DNA from: Thermus_A sp040290245
Lineage (GTDB): Bacteria > Deinococcota > Deinococci > Deinococcales > Thermaceae
DNA length: 41,519 bases
Direction of reading: 5' to 3'
NCBI RefSeq assembly: GCF_040290245.1
Contig: NZ_PSMQ01000008.1
Coordinates: 1 to 41,519 of the forward strand
The notes below the pieces were generated by a model that ran no database searches, had not been told where the DNA came from, and worked only from the letters and a program-made list of their open reading frames with translations. Shown in pieces: positions 1 through 8,287 of this stretch. Position 1 is the stretch's first letter; every line of letters starts with the position of its first letter. Both the position numbers and the translations under genes were made by a program.

Positions 1-152
1 CCCCTACCGCAAGGCCCGGAGCCCCAGGAGAAGGAACAGGAGGTCTGCCCCCCAGGCCCCAAGCTCCGGGGGGAGGGCCCCGATCCCCGCCAAGGAGCGG
101 CCAAGGAAGAAGGCCCCGTAGTAGGCCAGGGCCAAGACGACGCTCATCCCCA
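1..152 (-). pseudogene. 3' fragment of an lptF-like permease gene
   Basis: Read on the minus strand this encodes the last roughly 50 residues of an LptF/YjgP-type permease (GMSVVLALAYYGAFFLGRSL ... LLGLRALR). Positions 6-152 match 10908-11054, the end of the intact lptF in this window, with only a few substitutions. The copy ends in TAG where the intact gene reads TGG-GAT-TAA, so it has lost the last two residues. Upstream in gene order (above position 152) the similarity stops abruptly and IS256-type sequence begins, so no 5' part exists. The window edge lies close to the 3' end of the fragment. It is a non-functional remnant and probably the product of a rearrangement. Confidence 0.85.
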
Positions 153-159
153 GAGTCAA

Positions 160-178
160 GTCGCGATTTTTGTGGGTT
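160..178 (+). repeat. IS256 terminal inverted repeat (transposase 3' side)
   Basis: GTCGCGATTTTTGTGGGTT pairs with the reverse complement of 1080-1098. The four mismatches lie in the central part and both outer five bases (GTCGC) and the inner TGTGGGTT are conserved. Confidence 0.7.
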
Positions 179-191
179 TCTCTTCCGCAGC

Positions 192-1063
192 CTACAGCGG
201 GTCCATGTCCGCGTAGCGCCGGAATGCCCACTCCGGAACGCTATCTGCCCCGCAGATGAGCACTCGCTCTGAGCCTCACCACCGTGGCTAGGTTGGCCAG
301 GCCCTTCTCGTTCGGGAGCACCCCCACCACCTTAGCACTCCAGCCCATTCGTGCTCTTAATGTGCCTTTGGTGACGGCTGAAAGACTCGGCGGGGCTCCG
401 CCGCTTACAAGACCTCCCTCAGGTCCGTGGGAGATGCACCAGCCCATTGCGCTCAAAGTGCACCACCCACCGCCGCCACCGCGCCCCGGTAAGCTCGGCC
501 ACCCCCCCTGGCGGATGGAAGAGTGGTCAAGAACCTACGCCTGCGGCGTGACCGGAGACTACCCGCCTTACCCCTTGAATAGAACGAACGCTACGCTTCG
601 CGTGAGCCTCCAGGCCTCCTTCCGTTTTCCATCCGCCCGCCCCGGTTCACCTTGAAATGGCTCGCGTCCAAGTAGGGTAGGGGTAAAGAAGCCCCAGGGG
701 CCGCTTTTGCCAGGCGGAGAGTTCCTCCTCCAGACGCTGGGCGATCCAGGAAACCGCGTCCTGGCTGATGCGGATCCGAGAAAGTCCCTCTCTGATGGCT
801 GCGATCTTGCGGGTGGTCAGGAAAGCCCCTTCTCAATCACGGGGCACCTTGAGCGGTTCAAGCCTAGCCACCGGCCTGACCAGGCTCCGGGTATAGGGGC
901 CGTTTCGCTCACCCCGTCGGCTTGGCGTGCGTTCACGATACCCCGCGGCCAAGTGCTCAGTCCTCTCCTCCTCAAGCACCTGTTCTATAACTGCCTTCAC
1001 GCCCTCCCGGATGCGGCGGCTGATCTCTTCCTTGGTCAATCCGCAAAGTTCTTCCTTCGTCAC
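192..1063 (-). pseudogene. IS256-family transposase, frameshifted and internally deleted
   Basis: The N-terminus is intact from a GTG at 1063: MTKEELCGLTKEEISRRIRE, then an EQVLEEERTEHLAAGYRERT segment and SRRGERNG, all typical of IS256 transposases. This frame stops after about 76 residues at VPRD. Later pieces in other frames are RISQDAVSWIAQRLEEEL, PYLDASHFKVNRGG (near the first catalytic aspartate region), a segment near 430-510 resembling the family's 'ARWQR..VHF.RNVL' motif, and KVVGVLPNEKGLANLATVV. The C-terminus RYADMDPL ends at a TAG at 194-192. A full transposase needs about 1.2 kb and only 0.87 kb remains, so the protein cannot be made. RBS: GGAGG lies about 9 nt before the GTG. 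Confidence 0.85.
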
Positions 1064-1079
1064 TTGAGACCTCCGGATT

Positions 1080-1098
1080 AACCCACAGAATAGGCGAC
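1080..1098 (-). repeat. IS256 terminal inverted repeat (transposase 5' side)
   Basis: On the minus strand it reads GTCGCCTATTCTGTGGGTT, just upstream of the transposase GTG at 1063. The manC fragment begins directly outside it. Confidence 0.7.
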
Positions 1099-1330
1099 GT
1101 TATCATCGCCTCCGGGCCCAGGCCAGGAAGGCGCTTCCGAACCAAAGAGGCCAGGGCCTCCGTGGTTACCACCCAGATCTCCGAAAAAGGGGCTTTAGCC
1201 GCTCGTACGTGGCCTGGAGCAGGCTCTTTCCCCCAAGAAGCCTCAGGAACTGCTTGGGCCTTTCGGGCCGGGAAAGCGGTCAGAACCTCTCCCCCTTGCC
1301 CCCTGCAAGGATCACCGCCGCCCTACGCAT
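1099..1330 (-). pseudogene. manC: 5' fragment of mannose-1-phosphate guanylyltransferase
   Basis: ManC converts mannose-1-phosphate and GTP to GDP-mannose. The minus strand encodes its N-terminal nucleotide-binding signature AAVILAGGKGERF, then PLSRPERPKQFLRLLGGKSL and LQATYERLKPLF, and, after a one-base frame change, SEIWVVTTEALASLVRKRLP. The conserved tryptophan codon of the 'GxRxWPLSR' motif is TGA at about 1280. The gene is therefore broken three ways: a nonsense codon at W, a frameshift near 1193, and truncation at the IS256 end near 1098, leaving about 75 of some 350 residues. Its ATG overlaps the stop codon of the upstream phosphoglycosyltransferase gene (TGATG), so it was the last gene of the exopolysaccharide operon. 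Confidence 0.85.
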
Positions 1331-2766
1331 CAATAAGCCCCCTTGCGCGAGATTACGACCCAGACCGTGCGGGCCAGGATGTAGAGGTCGAGCCAGATGG
1401 ACCAGTTACGAACATAGTACGTATCCAGAGCCACGCGTTCCTCGAAAGTGGTTTCATTTCGCCCAGAAACCTGCCAAAGCCCTGTTATTCCGGGCTTCAC
1501 CCTAGCATAGAGTGCAAACTTCTCTCCGTACTTCCTGATTTCGTCCTGCACGATCGGGCGCGGCCCTACGAGGCTCATTTCCCCCCTGAGCACGTTCCAA
1601 AGCTGCGGCAACTCATCTAGGCTGGTTTTTCGCAATAGCCTCCCCACACGTGTCACTCTAGGGTCGTTTCGGAGCTTCTGATAGCGTTCCCATTCTTCGC
1701 GCAGCTCAGGGTGTTTCTCTAGATGTTCCTTAAGCACTTGGTCCGCATTTCTTAGCATCGTGCGGAACTTCCAAGCCTTAAACCACCGCCCATCTTGGCC
1801 AATTCGCGTATGTCCATACAAAACCGGACCAGGCGAGTCCAGCTTGATAAGAACAGCGATCACCAACACCAGAGGCGAGATCAACAAACCCCCAACCAAG
1901 GAAACGATGACATCCATCGCTCGCTTTACAAACCGTGGGCCCGGCAAAAGTAACTGTTGGCGCACCTCGAGCCCCAGCACTCCACCCAGGTCCTTCGCCG
2001 AAACCCAGAGGCTGGAAAACCCGAAGAGGTCGGGGATCAGGATCAAATGAGAGAAAATTCCTCCGTACTGCTCAACTATGCTCAGCAGCTTCTCTCGCGA
2101 CACCCCCGGCATTGCTATAATGGCGCGACGAAGGCCGAGTTCCCGCCCGAGCTCCAAGCCGCCTATCACCCCTACTCCCTCTACACTATGGCCCCACTTA
2201 GCTGGGTCGTCGTCCAACAGGGCCACGGGTTTGAGCCCCAGTGCCGGGGTTTTACAGAGGACGCGCACCACTGTTTCACCCGTTTTTCCCGCGCCCAGGA
2301 CCACCACCGGAGCTCCCCACCAGGGCCTACGAGCACAGAGCTCGCGCACCAAGACCCGGCCCAGCGGCACTAGGACCAGGGTAAACCCCCAGGCTAGGAA
2401 AAATACCCCCCGTGAGTAATTTATACCAGTCTTGGACAGGAAGGTGGCCGTTCCCAAGGCTGCAAAAACCATCGTGGTAACGTAGGAGAGCCTCCGAAGC
2501 TCTTCAGGTGGGGGAAAGCCTACCCCGTATAGACCGACCAGGGCGTAGACCGAAGGAAAAAGGGCCACTAAAGGCCACAAGGAAAGGTAGTTCCCCAAAG
2601 GCAGCGTGGGCTCCAGGAGGTGACGTAGCCAGACCGAAAGCAGAAGGGAAATTGTTAGGGTGCTCAGGTCCGTGAGAACCAGGGCCAAAGCCGTGTAGAA
2701 GGGTGAAGCCAGGCTCTGGTAGGGAGAGAACTGACCCTCTTTTGGTTTAACCTTGCTCACCCTCAC
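1330..2766 (-). CDS. WbaP/CpsE-type undecaprenyl-phosphate sugar phosphotransferase
   Basis: An initiating phosphoglycosyltransferase that moves a sugar-1-phosphate from a UDP-sugar to undecaprenyl phosphate at the inner membrane. The N-terminal half has hydrophobic segments (about residues 20-135) and a CoA-binding/NAD-like fold (VVVLGAGKTGETVVRVL). The C-terminal Bac_transf domain has KRAMDVIVSLVGGLLISPLV (membrane re-entrant helix), KFRTM, RKTSLDELPQLWNVLRGEMS, LVGPRP and GLWQVSGRNE. Length about 478 aa is normal for the long WbaP class. Start: an upstream TTG at 2784 is possible, but GTG at 2766 has GGAGGT seven bases before it, so I prefer it. It overlaps the GT4 gene upstream and ends in TGATG with manC. 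The sugar transferred cannot be told from sequence. Confidence 0.9.
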   Translation of the reverse strand: MRVSKVKPKEGQFSPYQSLASPFYTALALVLTDLSTLTISLLLSVWLRHLLEPTLPLGNYLSLWPLVALFPSVYALVGLYGVGFPPPEELRRLSYVTTMVFAALGTATFLSKTGINYSRGVFFLAWGFTLVLVPLGRVLVRELCARRPWWGAPVVVLGAGKTGETVVRVLCKTPALGLKPVALLDDDPAKWGHSVEGVGVIGGLELGRELGLRRAIIAMPGVSREKLLSIVEQYGGIFSHLILIPDLFGFSSLWVSAKDLGGVLGLEVRQQLLLPGPRFVKRAMDVIVSLVGGLLISPLVLVIAVLIKLDSPGPVLYGHTRIGQDGRWFKAWKFRTMLRNADQVLKEHLEKHPELREEWERYQKLRNDPRVTRVGRLLRKTSLDELPQLWNVLRGEMSLVGPRPIVQDEIRKYGEKFALYARVKPGITGLWQVSGRNETTFEERVALDTYYVRNWSIWLDLYILARTVWVVISRKGAY

Positions 2767-3907
2767 GCCACCGACCTCCAACAAGCGCTCTATATACCTC
2801 CAGCGTTGCCTCTACCATTTTATCCACGTCAAACGCCTGAACCCGCTCCAGGCTCTTCCTTCCAAACCGCCTACGCAGGTTTTCGTCAGAAAGCAACCTG
2901 CCAAGGGCTCCGGCCATGGCTTCCGGGTCCCCCACGGGGACGATAAAACCATTTTCCCCGTCCAAAATAGCATCCTCACTCCCCCCCACCCGGGTGGAAA
3001 CCACAGGTAGCCCCTCGGCCATGGCCTCCAAGAGGACGTAGGGGAAGCCCTCATAGTCGCTGGGCAGGACAAAGACGTCGAACACCCTCATGGCCATACG
3101 GCCGTCTATAGCCCCAGGCCAGTACACCTTTCCCTCGAGGCCCAGTCTCTTAACTTCTTCCCTCAGGAGCTCCTCGAAAGGCCCTTTTCCCACCATAACC
3201 AAGGTGGCATCGGGGTATTTCTTTTGGACCAGAGCGAAAGCCCTAATCAAAAGGAGGGGGTTCTTTTGAGGAGCAAGTCTACCCACAAATCCTATCACGA
3301 GTGCATCCACCGGAATGTCCATCTTTTTTCGTAATTCCTCCCCTTTCTCCACGGGACGGGAAGTGGGGCCGAGGTGAACACTGTTCGGTATTAGGTAGAT
3401 TCTCTCGGGGTGGAAACCTAAGCGGACCGCCTCTTTCGCTTCATCCTGTGAGACCGCAATCAAAACATCCGTCTTATGGGCAAGCGCCCGCTCCACCCAG
3501 GCATACACCCATCGCTCCACCGCGCTCAGCGTGGGGGATTTTGTAACAAAAGCATTGGGGGTATACACAACCTTCACGCCCGTATACCCCAAAAGGCGAG
3601 CAATCCCACCCCCTTTGGAGCTATGCCCATGCACCAGGTGAAAGGGGCCCTCGTCTTTCAGATACCGCCAGAGCCTCCAGAGGGCCCAAAGGTCGCTCGG
3701 GTGCGGGGCACGGCGCATGGGCAGCTCCAGGAGCCTTACCCCGGCCTCCTTCAGCCGCTCGAGCCCCTCCCGCATGATGAAGTCCATCCGCAGGGGGGAG
3801 TAGGCCAGATGGACCTCAACCCCCCTCCGGGCAAGACCTTCGCAAAGGTCCACCACATGCCGGGCAGTCCCACCCCCGGTGGCCTCGAGGATCTCCAGAA
3901 CCCGCAT
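2747..3907 (-). CDS. Family GT4 glycosyltransferase
   Basis: A retaining GT-B glycosyltransferase of the cytoplasmic membrane face that adds a sugar to the lipid-linked repeat unit. Seen: N-terminal MRVLEILEATGGGTARHVVD (acceptor domain with the glycine-rich loop), HGHSSKGGGIARLLG, IPNSV, GFVGRLAPQKNPLLLIRAFA at the start of the donor domain, and the GT4 E-x7-E region FVLPSDYEGFPYVLLEAMAE followed by GLPVVSTRVGG. Length 386 aa is normal. Start ATG at 3907 overlaps the preceding stop codon as TAATG; an upstream TTG at 3916 is less likely. It is part of the tightly coupled operon. Donor and acceptor sugars are unknown. Confidence 0.9.
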   Translation of the reverse strand: MRVLEILEATGGGTARHVVDLCEGLARRGVEVHLAYSPLRMDFIMREGLERLKEAGVRLLELPMRRAPHPSDLWALWRLWRYLKDEGPFHLVHGHSSKGGGIARLLGYTGVKVVYTPNAFVTKSPTLSAVERWVYAWVERALAHKTDVLIAVSQDEAKEAVRLGFHPERIYLIPNSVHLGPTSRPVEKGEELRKKMDIPVDALVIGFVGRLAPQKNPLLLIRAFALVQKKYPDATLVMVGKGPFEELLREEVKRLGLEGKVYWPGAIDGRMAMRVFDVFVLPSDYEGFPYVLLEAMAEGLPVVSTRVGGSEDAILDGENGFIVPVGDPEAMAGALGRLLSDENLRRRFGRKSLERVQAFDVDKMVEATLEVYRALVGGRWREGEQG

Positions 3908-4707
3908 TATAGCCAACCCCGCCGGCCCTCCAGCCCCCGTTTAAGGACTTGGACTACGGGGACGGGAGTAAAGAGGAGAAGGAGGCTTTTAACCAAACCC
4001 AGCCAGCTTTCTTTGATCCTGGGGTCAAAGTAATGGAGCATCACCTTGAGCCTGCCCAAAACCTGCTTCCTCCTTTTGCTGAGGGATATGCCCCCTGGGT
4101 TAACCTCGCATTTCACCACGTAATCGGGCAGGTTGGCCACCTTGAACCTCCGCATGATTCGGAAGAAGAGCTCAAAGTCCTCCACAGCCTTGTAGCGATC
4201 GCTATACAGGCCTACTTCCTTCAGAGCCGAAGCCCGGACCATCACGGCTGGATGGATAAAGCAGTTCCTTGCGTGCATAATCCGCCGTATTTGAGCGTCC
4301 TCCGTGGGAAAGCGTTCCCGGAACACCTCCTTCCCGTCGAGCCCCACAAACTGGACCTGCCCCCCCACAAGGGCATACTCTGGATTTTCCTCCAGGAACT
4401 CCACCTGCTTTAGAAACCGGCCCGGGAGGACCACATCTCCTGCATCTAACCTGGCCACGTACTCATATCCCCTTTCCAGAATCCAGCCCAGACCATGGTT
4501 CAGGGCGTGCTCGATCCCCTTGTTCTCCTCCAGGCGGAGGAGGAAGGCCCTGTGGGGAGGGGGAACCTCGGGGAGCCGGATGGGGGGGGTGCTCCCATCA
4601 TCTACCACCACGATGTCCAGGGGAACTTCACCGGTCAAAGAAGCCAGGCTCCGCTCGAGGCCGTCCTGGTTGTTATACACTGGAATCAGGAGAGCCACCC
4701 TAGACAT
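3907..4707 (-). CDS. Family GT2 glycosyltransferase
   Basis: An inverting GT-A glycosyltransferase of the exopolysaccharide cluster. Seen: SRVALLIPVYNNQDGLERSL, IVVVDDGSTPPIRL (nucleotide-binding DD), ARLDAGDVVLPGRF in the place of the DxD metal site, ALVGGQVQFV, HPAVMVRASAL and YKAVEDFELFFRIMRRF (ED motif, likely catalytic base). A C-terminal hydrophobic segment (LGLVKSLLLLFTPVPVVQVL) may hold it at the membrane. Length 266 aa. The ATG at 4707 has AGGAGG about six bases upstream and lies inside the end of the polymerase gene (8-nt overlap). Specificity cannot be predicted. Confidence 0.88.
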   Translation of the reverse strand: MSRVALLIPVYNNQDGLERSLASLTGEVPLDIVVVDDGSTPPIRLPEVPPPHRAFLLRLEENKGIEHALNHGLGWILERGYEYVARLDAGDVVLPGRFLKQVEFLEENPEYALVGGQVQFVGLDGKEVFRERFPTEDAQIRRIMHARNCFIHPAVMVRASALKEVGLYSDRYKAVEDFELFFRIMRRFKVANLPDYVVKCEVNPGGISLSKRRKQVLGRLKVMLHYFDPRIKESWLGLVKSLLLLFTPVPVVQVLKRGLEGRRGWL

Positions 4708-5857
4708 GCGGCCTCCTGTGATCTCTGTTAACCACTAGTAGGCCAAGAATAAACCAGAATAGCGGTTCTGCTCCTCTGAACTGAACCATACTAGCTATAA
4801 GATAGAGAAATGTATAAGTCCCATACTCATTGCCCTTCAAAAGCCCGGCGTTCTTGAGGATGTACGCACAAATGAGTAGCCAGGCCAGCAGCCCAGGCAA
4901 GCCAAAGTCAAGCAAGACTTGAAGCAAATAGTTGTGCACATTATCCTCTGCGAAATCCTGACCCGAGATGTCTTCGACCGCTCGAATAGCGCTTCCTGGC
5001 CCGTAGCCTAACAATGGTAAGTTCTTGAGTGCTTGCCGAGCCCCAGACCACATCTCCAACCTTGCTATGCTACCGGTTTCCCCACCCACCTGGGCAAAGC
5101 GGGTAAAGGAATAAGGGTTTGAGAAGTAGGTCACTATCCCAACCGCTATGGCTAGCGTAATTCCTAAAAAAAGCGCTCTCCAAGATCGTTGGGAAGCCAA
5201 TTGAAGGAAAGCCAAAAACGCCCCCAAAAGAATACCCACCCTGCTGGCATAAACTACAGATAGGATAAAAGATAGAGTCCAGTAAAACCAAAACGACTTC
5301 GTTCTTCTGTAAAAAGCCGTATTCATGGTTAAGAACGTAGCCTCCAAGTTCACCCCCCCACCATAGAACCAAAAAAGGTCTGGATGAGCATAAGGATCGG
5401 CTAAGTATTCTCTTATTTGCGGCCAACTTAAGAAGGTTTTTGCTACGATAGCAAAAAGAATTAACCAGCCTGCCACCTGCAAGCTCTTGATTTGTTCGTC
5501 CATGGGCAGGGCACGCGCCAAACCTAGAGAAGTGAAAAAAACCAAAAAAGCAAAGACATAGTTAGGTAAGAGTCGCATATATTCAATGTTCTCAGCTAGA
5601 AGTGATGATGCGGAAGAGAGGAGCACAATGATTAAAAATGGAGCAAAGCAAAAAAAACTCCCCCATTTTAGGCGGATATAAAAAATAGCCAAGAAAAACG
5701 CTAAGACGAACAAAAAGTGAAACGGCTTAATCTCGAAGCCTAGAACATTGACCAGAGGGATTTGTGCATTTAAAGACAAGAAGGAAATCAAGAACACAAG
5801 TCTACTCAATGTTAGGGAATGAAGCCACGATTGACCCGCGCCCCTATTTTTGTACAT
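4700..5857 (-). CDS. Wzy-like O-antigen/exopolysaccharide polymerase
   Basis: A polytopic membrane protein with about ten hydrophobic segments and the Wzy_C/O-antigen ligase layout: LPLLGYGPGSAIR, then EDNVHNYLLQVLLDFGLPGL (conserved histidine plus GLPG) near residues 300-335. It would join lipid-linked repeat units on the outer face of the membrane after Wzx flipping. 385 aa, normal. The start ATG at 5857 follows GGGGGAG and overlaps the upstream GT2 gene by 14 nt. Base composition is clearly lower in GC than in neighbouring genes, with A/T-ending codons and runs of A and T, which suggests recent transfer. Low sequence conservation is typical of Wzy, so the call rests on topology and motifs. 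Confidence 0.8.
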   Translation of the reverse strand: MYKNRGAGQSWLHSLTLSRLVFLISFLSLNAQIPLVNVLGFEIKPFHFLFVLAFFLAIFYIRLKWGSFFCFAPFLIIVLLSSASSLLAENIEYMRLLPNYVFAFLVFFTSLGLARALPMDEQIKSLQVAGWLILFAIVAKTFLSWPQIREYLADPYAHPDLFWFYGGGVNLEATFLTMNTAFYRRTKSFWFYWTLSFILSVVYASRVGILLGAFLAFLQLASQRSWRALFLGITLAIAVGIVTYFSNPYSFTRFAQVGGETGSIARLEMWSGARQALKNLPLLGYGPGSAIRAVEDISGQDFAEDNVHNYLLQVLLDFGLPGLLAWLLICAYILKNAGLLKGNEYGTYTFLYLIASMVQFRGAEPLFWFILGLLVVNRDHRRPHV

Positions 5858-7004
5858 TTCTCCCCCCGCTCTGACGTGAATACTTCCCCTTCAGACGAGT
5901 GATGAGCCCAAGAATCCCACGCGCCTTAGCCGTGGGAGCGTCAACACTGACCCCCCCACCTAAGCCCAACAAGCGCAAAAGCCATGATGGTCGGTGAATT
6001 GGAGCAATAGCCCATTGCATCCATCTTTTTGTCCAGCGAGAAGGCAAAATGGAAACAGAAACAAACCAGAGTGCTTGCACAGCCCTCCCAAACCAACCCC
6101 CAGGCCCAAACGGATAAAAGATAGAAGCTAAAACTCCGTTAAGAGCTAAATGAATTTTGTTACAGGTAAGTTCAAGCTTTTCAATTTTATTTGGGGCTTG
6201 TAAACAGAAAAATAAACGTAACTTCAACACAGCAGGGCTTGCACCTATTCTTCCGCTATATCCGATTCGTTTGCCTTCCGCACGAACAAGCTCTTCTTTC
6301 TTTAGATCGGTTTTTAAAATTCTTTCCAGTTTCTTCTGATCTCCCTTCTCGTTAAACCATAGATTTGTCCCATGCACTCGATAGAGGGAAAGTATTGAAT
6401 CTATAGATTGAATCTCGCCCCGAGTCGCAGCTAAAATCAGCAAGTACGAGTCCGCGTCAATACGCCATTCAGCCTCTGGCATAGGCAACACACTCTCCAA
6501 GAACCAGCGGGAAAAAGCATTCCCGCTGGTGGGTGGAGTAGGATAATAGCACCAACGGAACACTAAGTCTTGCAAGTTGCCAGACAACATCGGCTGATAT
6601 AAAGGAGGCCATACACGGCCTAAAAGCTTTTTTTCTTGGTCAACTAGAGCCATCCTCCACTGGACTTTTGTACAAGAAGGAGTCCAAGCTTCAAGTGCTT
6701 TGGCCACACAGTGGGGTAAAAGTATATCATCTGCATCCAGAAAAATAATTACCTCGCCTCGGGAAACCTTAAACCCAGCGTTGAAAGCGGAAGCCTGACC
6801 TCCGTTCTCCTTAAACACGGGTACTACCTGACCCTTCTCGGCGTATTGCGAAATAATTTCTCTTGAGTCATCCGTAGAGCCATCATCCACCACAATGACC
6901 TCTACATTAGAATAAGTTTGATTTATAGCACTTTCTATCGCATCATGCAGGAAGCGCCCGTAATTATAGTTATTGACCACTATGCTAACCAGCGGAGTTC
7001 TCAT
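5844..7004 (-). CDS. Family GT2 glycosyltransferase (AT-richer, probably acquired)
   Basis: GT-A fold signatures are clear: PLVSIVVNNYNYGRFLHDAI, NVEVIVVDDGSTDDSREI, NGGQASAFNAGFKVSRGEVI, and FLDADDILLP carrying the DxD motif. The second half (about residues 230-386) has two hydrophobic stretches and could be membrane associated. 386 aa from ATG 7004, which overlaps the wzx stop as ATGA; an in-frame start at 7031 exists but would overlap wzx by 31 nt. Codon use is AT-rich like the following wzy gene and unlike the flanking wzx and uxs. Probable role: adding one sugar of the repeat unit. Donor and acceptor unknown. Confidence 0.87.
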   Translation of the reverse strand: MRTPLVSIVVNNYNYGRFLHDAIESAINQTYSNVEVIVVDDGSTDDSREIISQYAEKGQVVPVFKENGGQASAFNAGFKVSRGEVIIFLDADDILLPHCVAKALEAWTPSCTKVQWRMALVDQEKKLLGRVWPPLYQPMLSGNLQDLVFRWCYYPTPPTSGNAFSRWFLESVLPMPEAEWRIDADSYLLILAATRGEIQSIDSILSLYRVHGTNLWFNEKGDQKKLERILKTDLKKEELVRAEGKRIGYSGRIGASPAVLKLRLFFCLQAPNKIEKLELTCNKIHLALNGVLASIFYPFGPGGWFGRAVQALWFVSVSILPSRWTKRWMQWAIAPIHRPSWLLRLLGLGGGVSVDAPTAKARGILGLITRLKGKYSRQSGGRNVQK

Positions 7005-8287
7005 CGAGGAGCTATCCCCCCTCCCTGCCAAGGAGCCTTCCCCAGATGGTGTAGGTAAATCACAAGAGCCATGGCCACAAATGCCTCAGCAGAAACTACA
7101 GCCCAAGCCATGCCACTCTGAAAAAAGAGCGGCACCAAAACGATCGCAAAGCCTATGTTTAGAAGACCCGCTCCTACCGTAATGTAGTTGTAAGCCCTAT
7201 CCAGACCCAAAGCCACCATCCACTGCAACCCCAAGGCAAGGTTCACCGCAATCAACGGAAGGAGCAGGGCCAAGATGCGCATAAGCGGTATTGCAGGCCC
7301 AAAGCCAGGTCCCAAGAGAAGGTGCACCAGCAAGGGGGCTAAAAGAACCACCCCTCCGCCAAAGAGGAGCCCCAGAAGGCCCATGGATACCACGATCAGT
7401 TGCGCCAGGCGAGCAGCTTGGGAAAGGTTGTGACGGGCCAGGTGGCTGAGTCGGGGAAGGAAGGTGCGGTTAATGGGCTCGAATAAGGCCAACAAAGCCT
7501 TGGTCAGGCGCTCGGCTCCGGCATAATACCCCACCTGTTGCGCAGGCACGAACAGCCCCAGGATGAAGGCGTTGGCCGAGGTGTAAAGGCTTACCGCCGC
7601 ACGGAAGAAGAACAGGCTAAACCCCGAGCGCAACCCCCGTAGGGCCGAAGAAGGGGTGGGCAGGATGAACCCCACCTCCCGCCAGGCCCACCCCCAGGCC
7701 ACCCCGCTGGAAAGAAGCGCCGCCAGCCCTTGCAGCAGGAGCACCCGGTGGGCTTCATCAGGGCTACGCACAAAGGCAAAAATCCCCGCCACCCCCAAGG
7801 CCTTGGCCACCACCTCCAGGATGGCCACCTTGCGCAAGCGTTCCTGGCCCTGGAAGTACCACACCGGGCTCATGCCCAGGGCCACCGCCCAGAACACCCC
7901 CGCCCAGAAGAGGGCCGGGTTAGCTCTCAGAGCGGGGACGAAGAGGCCCAGGGCATAGGCCAGGACCACCACCGCCAAGGCCAGAAGGAGCCTAGCCCCC
8001 AGCACCTCCGCCAGGATCTGGGCCAGGCGGGCGCGGTCTTCGCGAGAGCGGGCCACCTCGCGGGTGGCCGAGAGCCCAAAGCCATACTCCACCACCAGGG
8101 ACAGGTACTGCCCCAGGGACTGCACGATGGCCAAAGCCCCAAACCCGGAAGGCCCCAGCACCCGGGCCAGGTAGGGCAGGGTGAGGAGGGGAAAGAGGTA
8201 GTTGGCCGCCGTGACCCCGTACAGCGACAGCAGGTTCTGCCCGGTGGGGCTCTTTAGCCTCTGTAAAAGTCTTAGCGGCTGTGCCAT
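7001..8287 (-). CDS. Wzx-type polysaccharide flippase
   Basis: A MATE/MOP-superfamily flippase that would move undecaprenyl-linked repeat units across the inner membrane. 428 aa with 12 or more hydrophobic segments. The N-terminal signature NLLSLYGVTAANYLFPLLTL followed by PYLARVLGPSGFGALAIVQS is typical of Wzx/RfbX. Other marks: EYGFGLSATREVAR, SGFSLFFFRAAVSLYTSANA and GYYAGAERLTKALLALFEPI. GC-rich like the Thermus background, unlike the two genes that follow it. The start ATG at 8287 lies within the last codons of the galE remnant, so the two were translationally coupled. Confidence 0.9.
   Translation of the reverse strand: MAQPLRLLQRLKSPTGQNLLSLYGVTAANYLFPLLTLPYLARVLGPSGFGALAIVQSLGQYLSLVVEYGFGLSATREVARSREDRARLAQILAEVLGARLLLALAVVVLAYALGLFVPALRANPALFWAGVFWAVALGMSPVWYFQGQERLRKVAILEVVAKALGVAGIFAFVRSPDEAHRVLLLQGLAALLSSGVAWGWAWREVGFILPTPSSALRGLRSGFSLFFFRAAVSLYTSANAFILGLFVPAQQVGYYAGAERLTKALLALFEPINRTFLPRLSHLARHNLSQAARLAQLIVVSMGLLGLLFGGGVVLLAPLLVHLLLGPGFGPAIPLMRILALLLPLIAVNLALGLQWMVALGLDRAYNYITVGAGLLNIGFAIVLVPLFFQSGMAWAVVSAEAFVAMALVIYLHHLGKAPWQGGGIAPR

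Larger units (their letters stand above)
158..1100 (-). mobile_element. Decayed IS256-family insertion sequence
   Basis: The element is delimited by imperfect 19-bp terminal inverted repeats at 160-178 and 1080-1098 (GTCGCGATTTTTGTGGGTT against GTCGCCTATTCTGTGGGTT, 15 of 19 identical). Between them lie recognisable pieces of one Mutator/IS256 transposase on the minus strand. IS256-family elements are usually about 1.3-1.4 kb, so at roughly 0.94 kb this one has lost internal sequence. It abuts an lptF fragment on one side and a manC fragment on the other, and no target-site duplication is visible. That fits an IS-adjacent deletion rather than a clean insertion. Confidence 0.8.

Noticed and set aside
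4..231. A 75-aa open frame at the window start
   Set aside because: It joins IS256 end sequence to an lptF tail; only the lptF part is protein-like, so it is recorded as a fragment.
586..606. Possible further repeat copy (GCTTCGCGTGAGC) in the IS remnant
   Set aside because: Only about 9 bases match the repeat and the second arm of the stem is missing.
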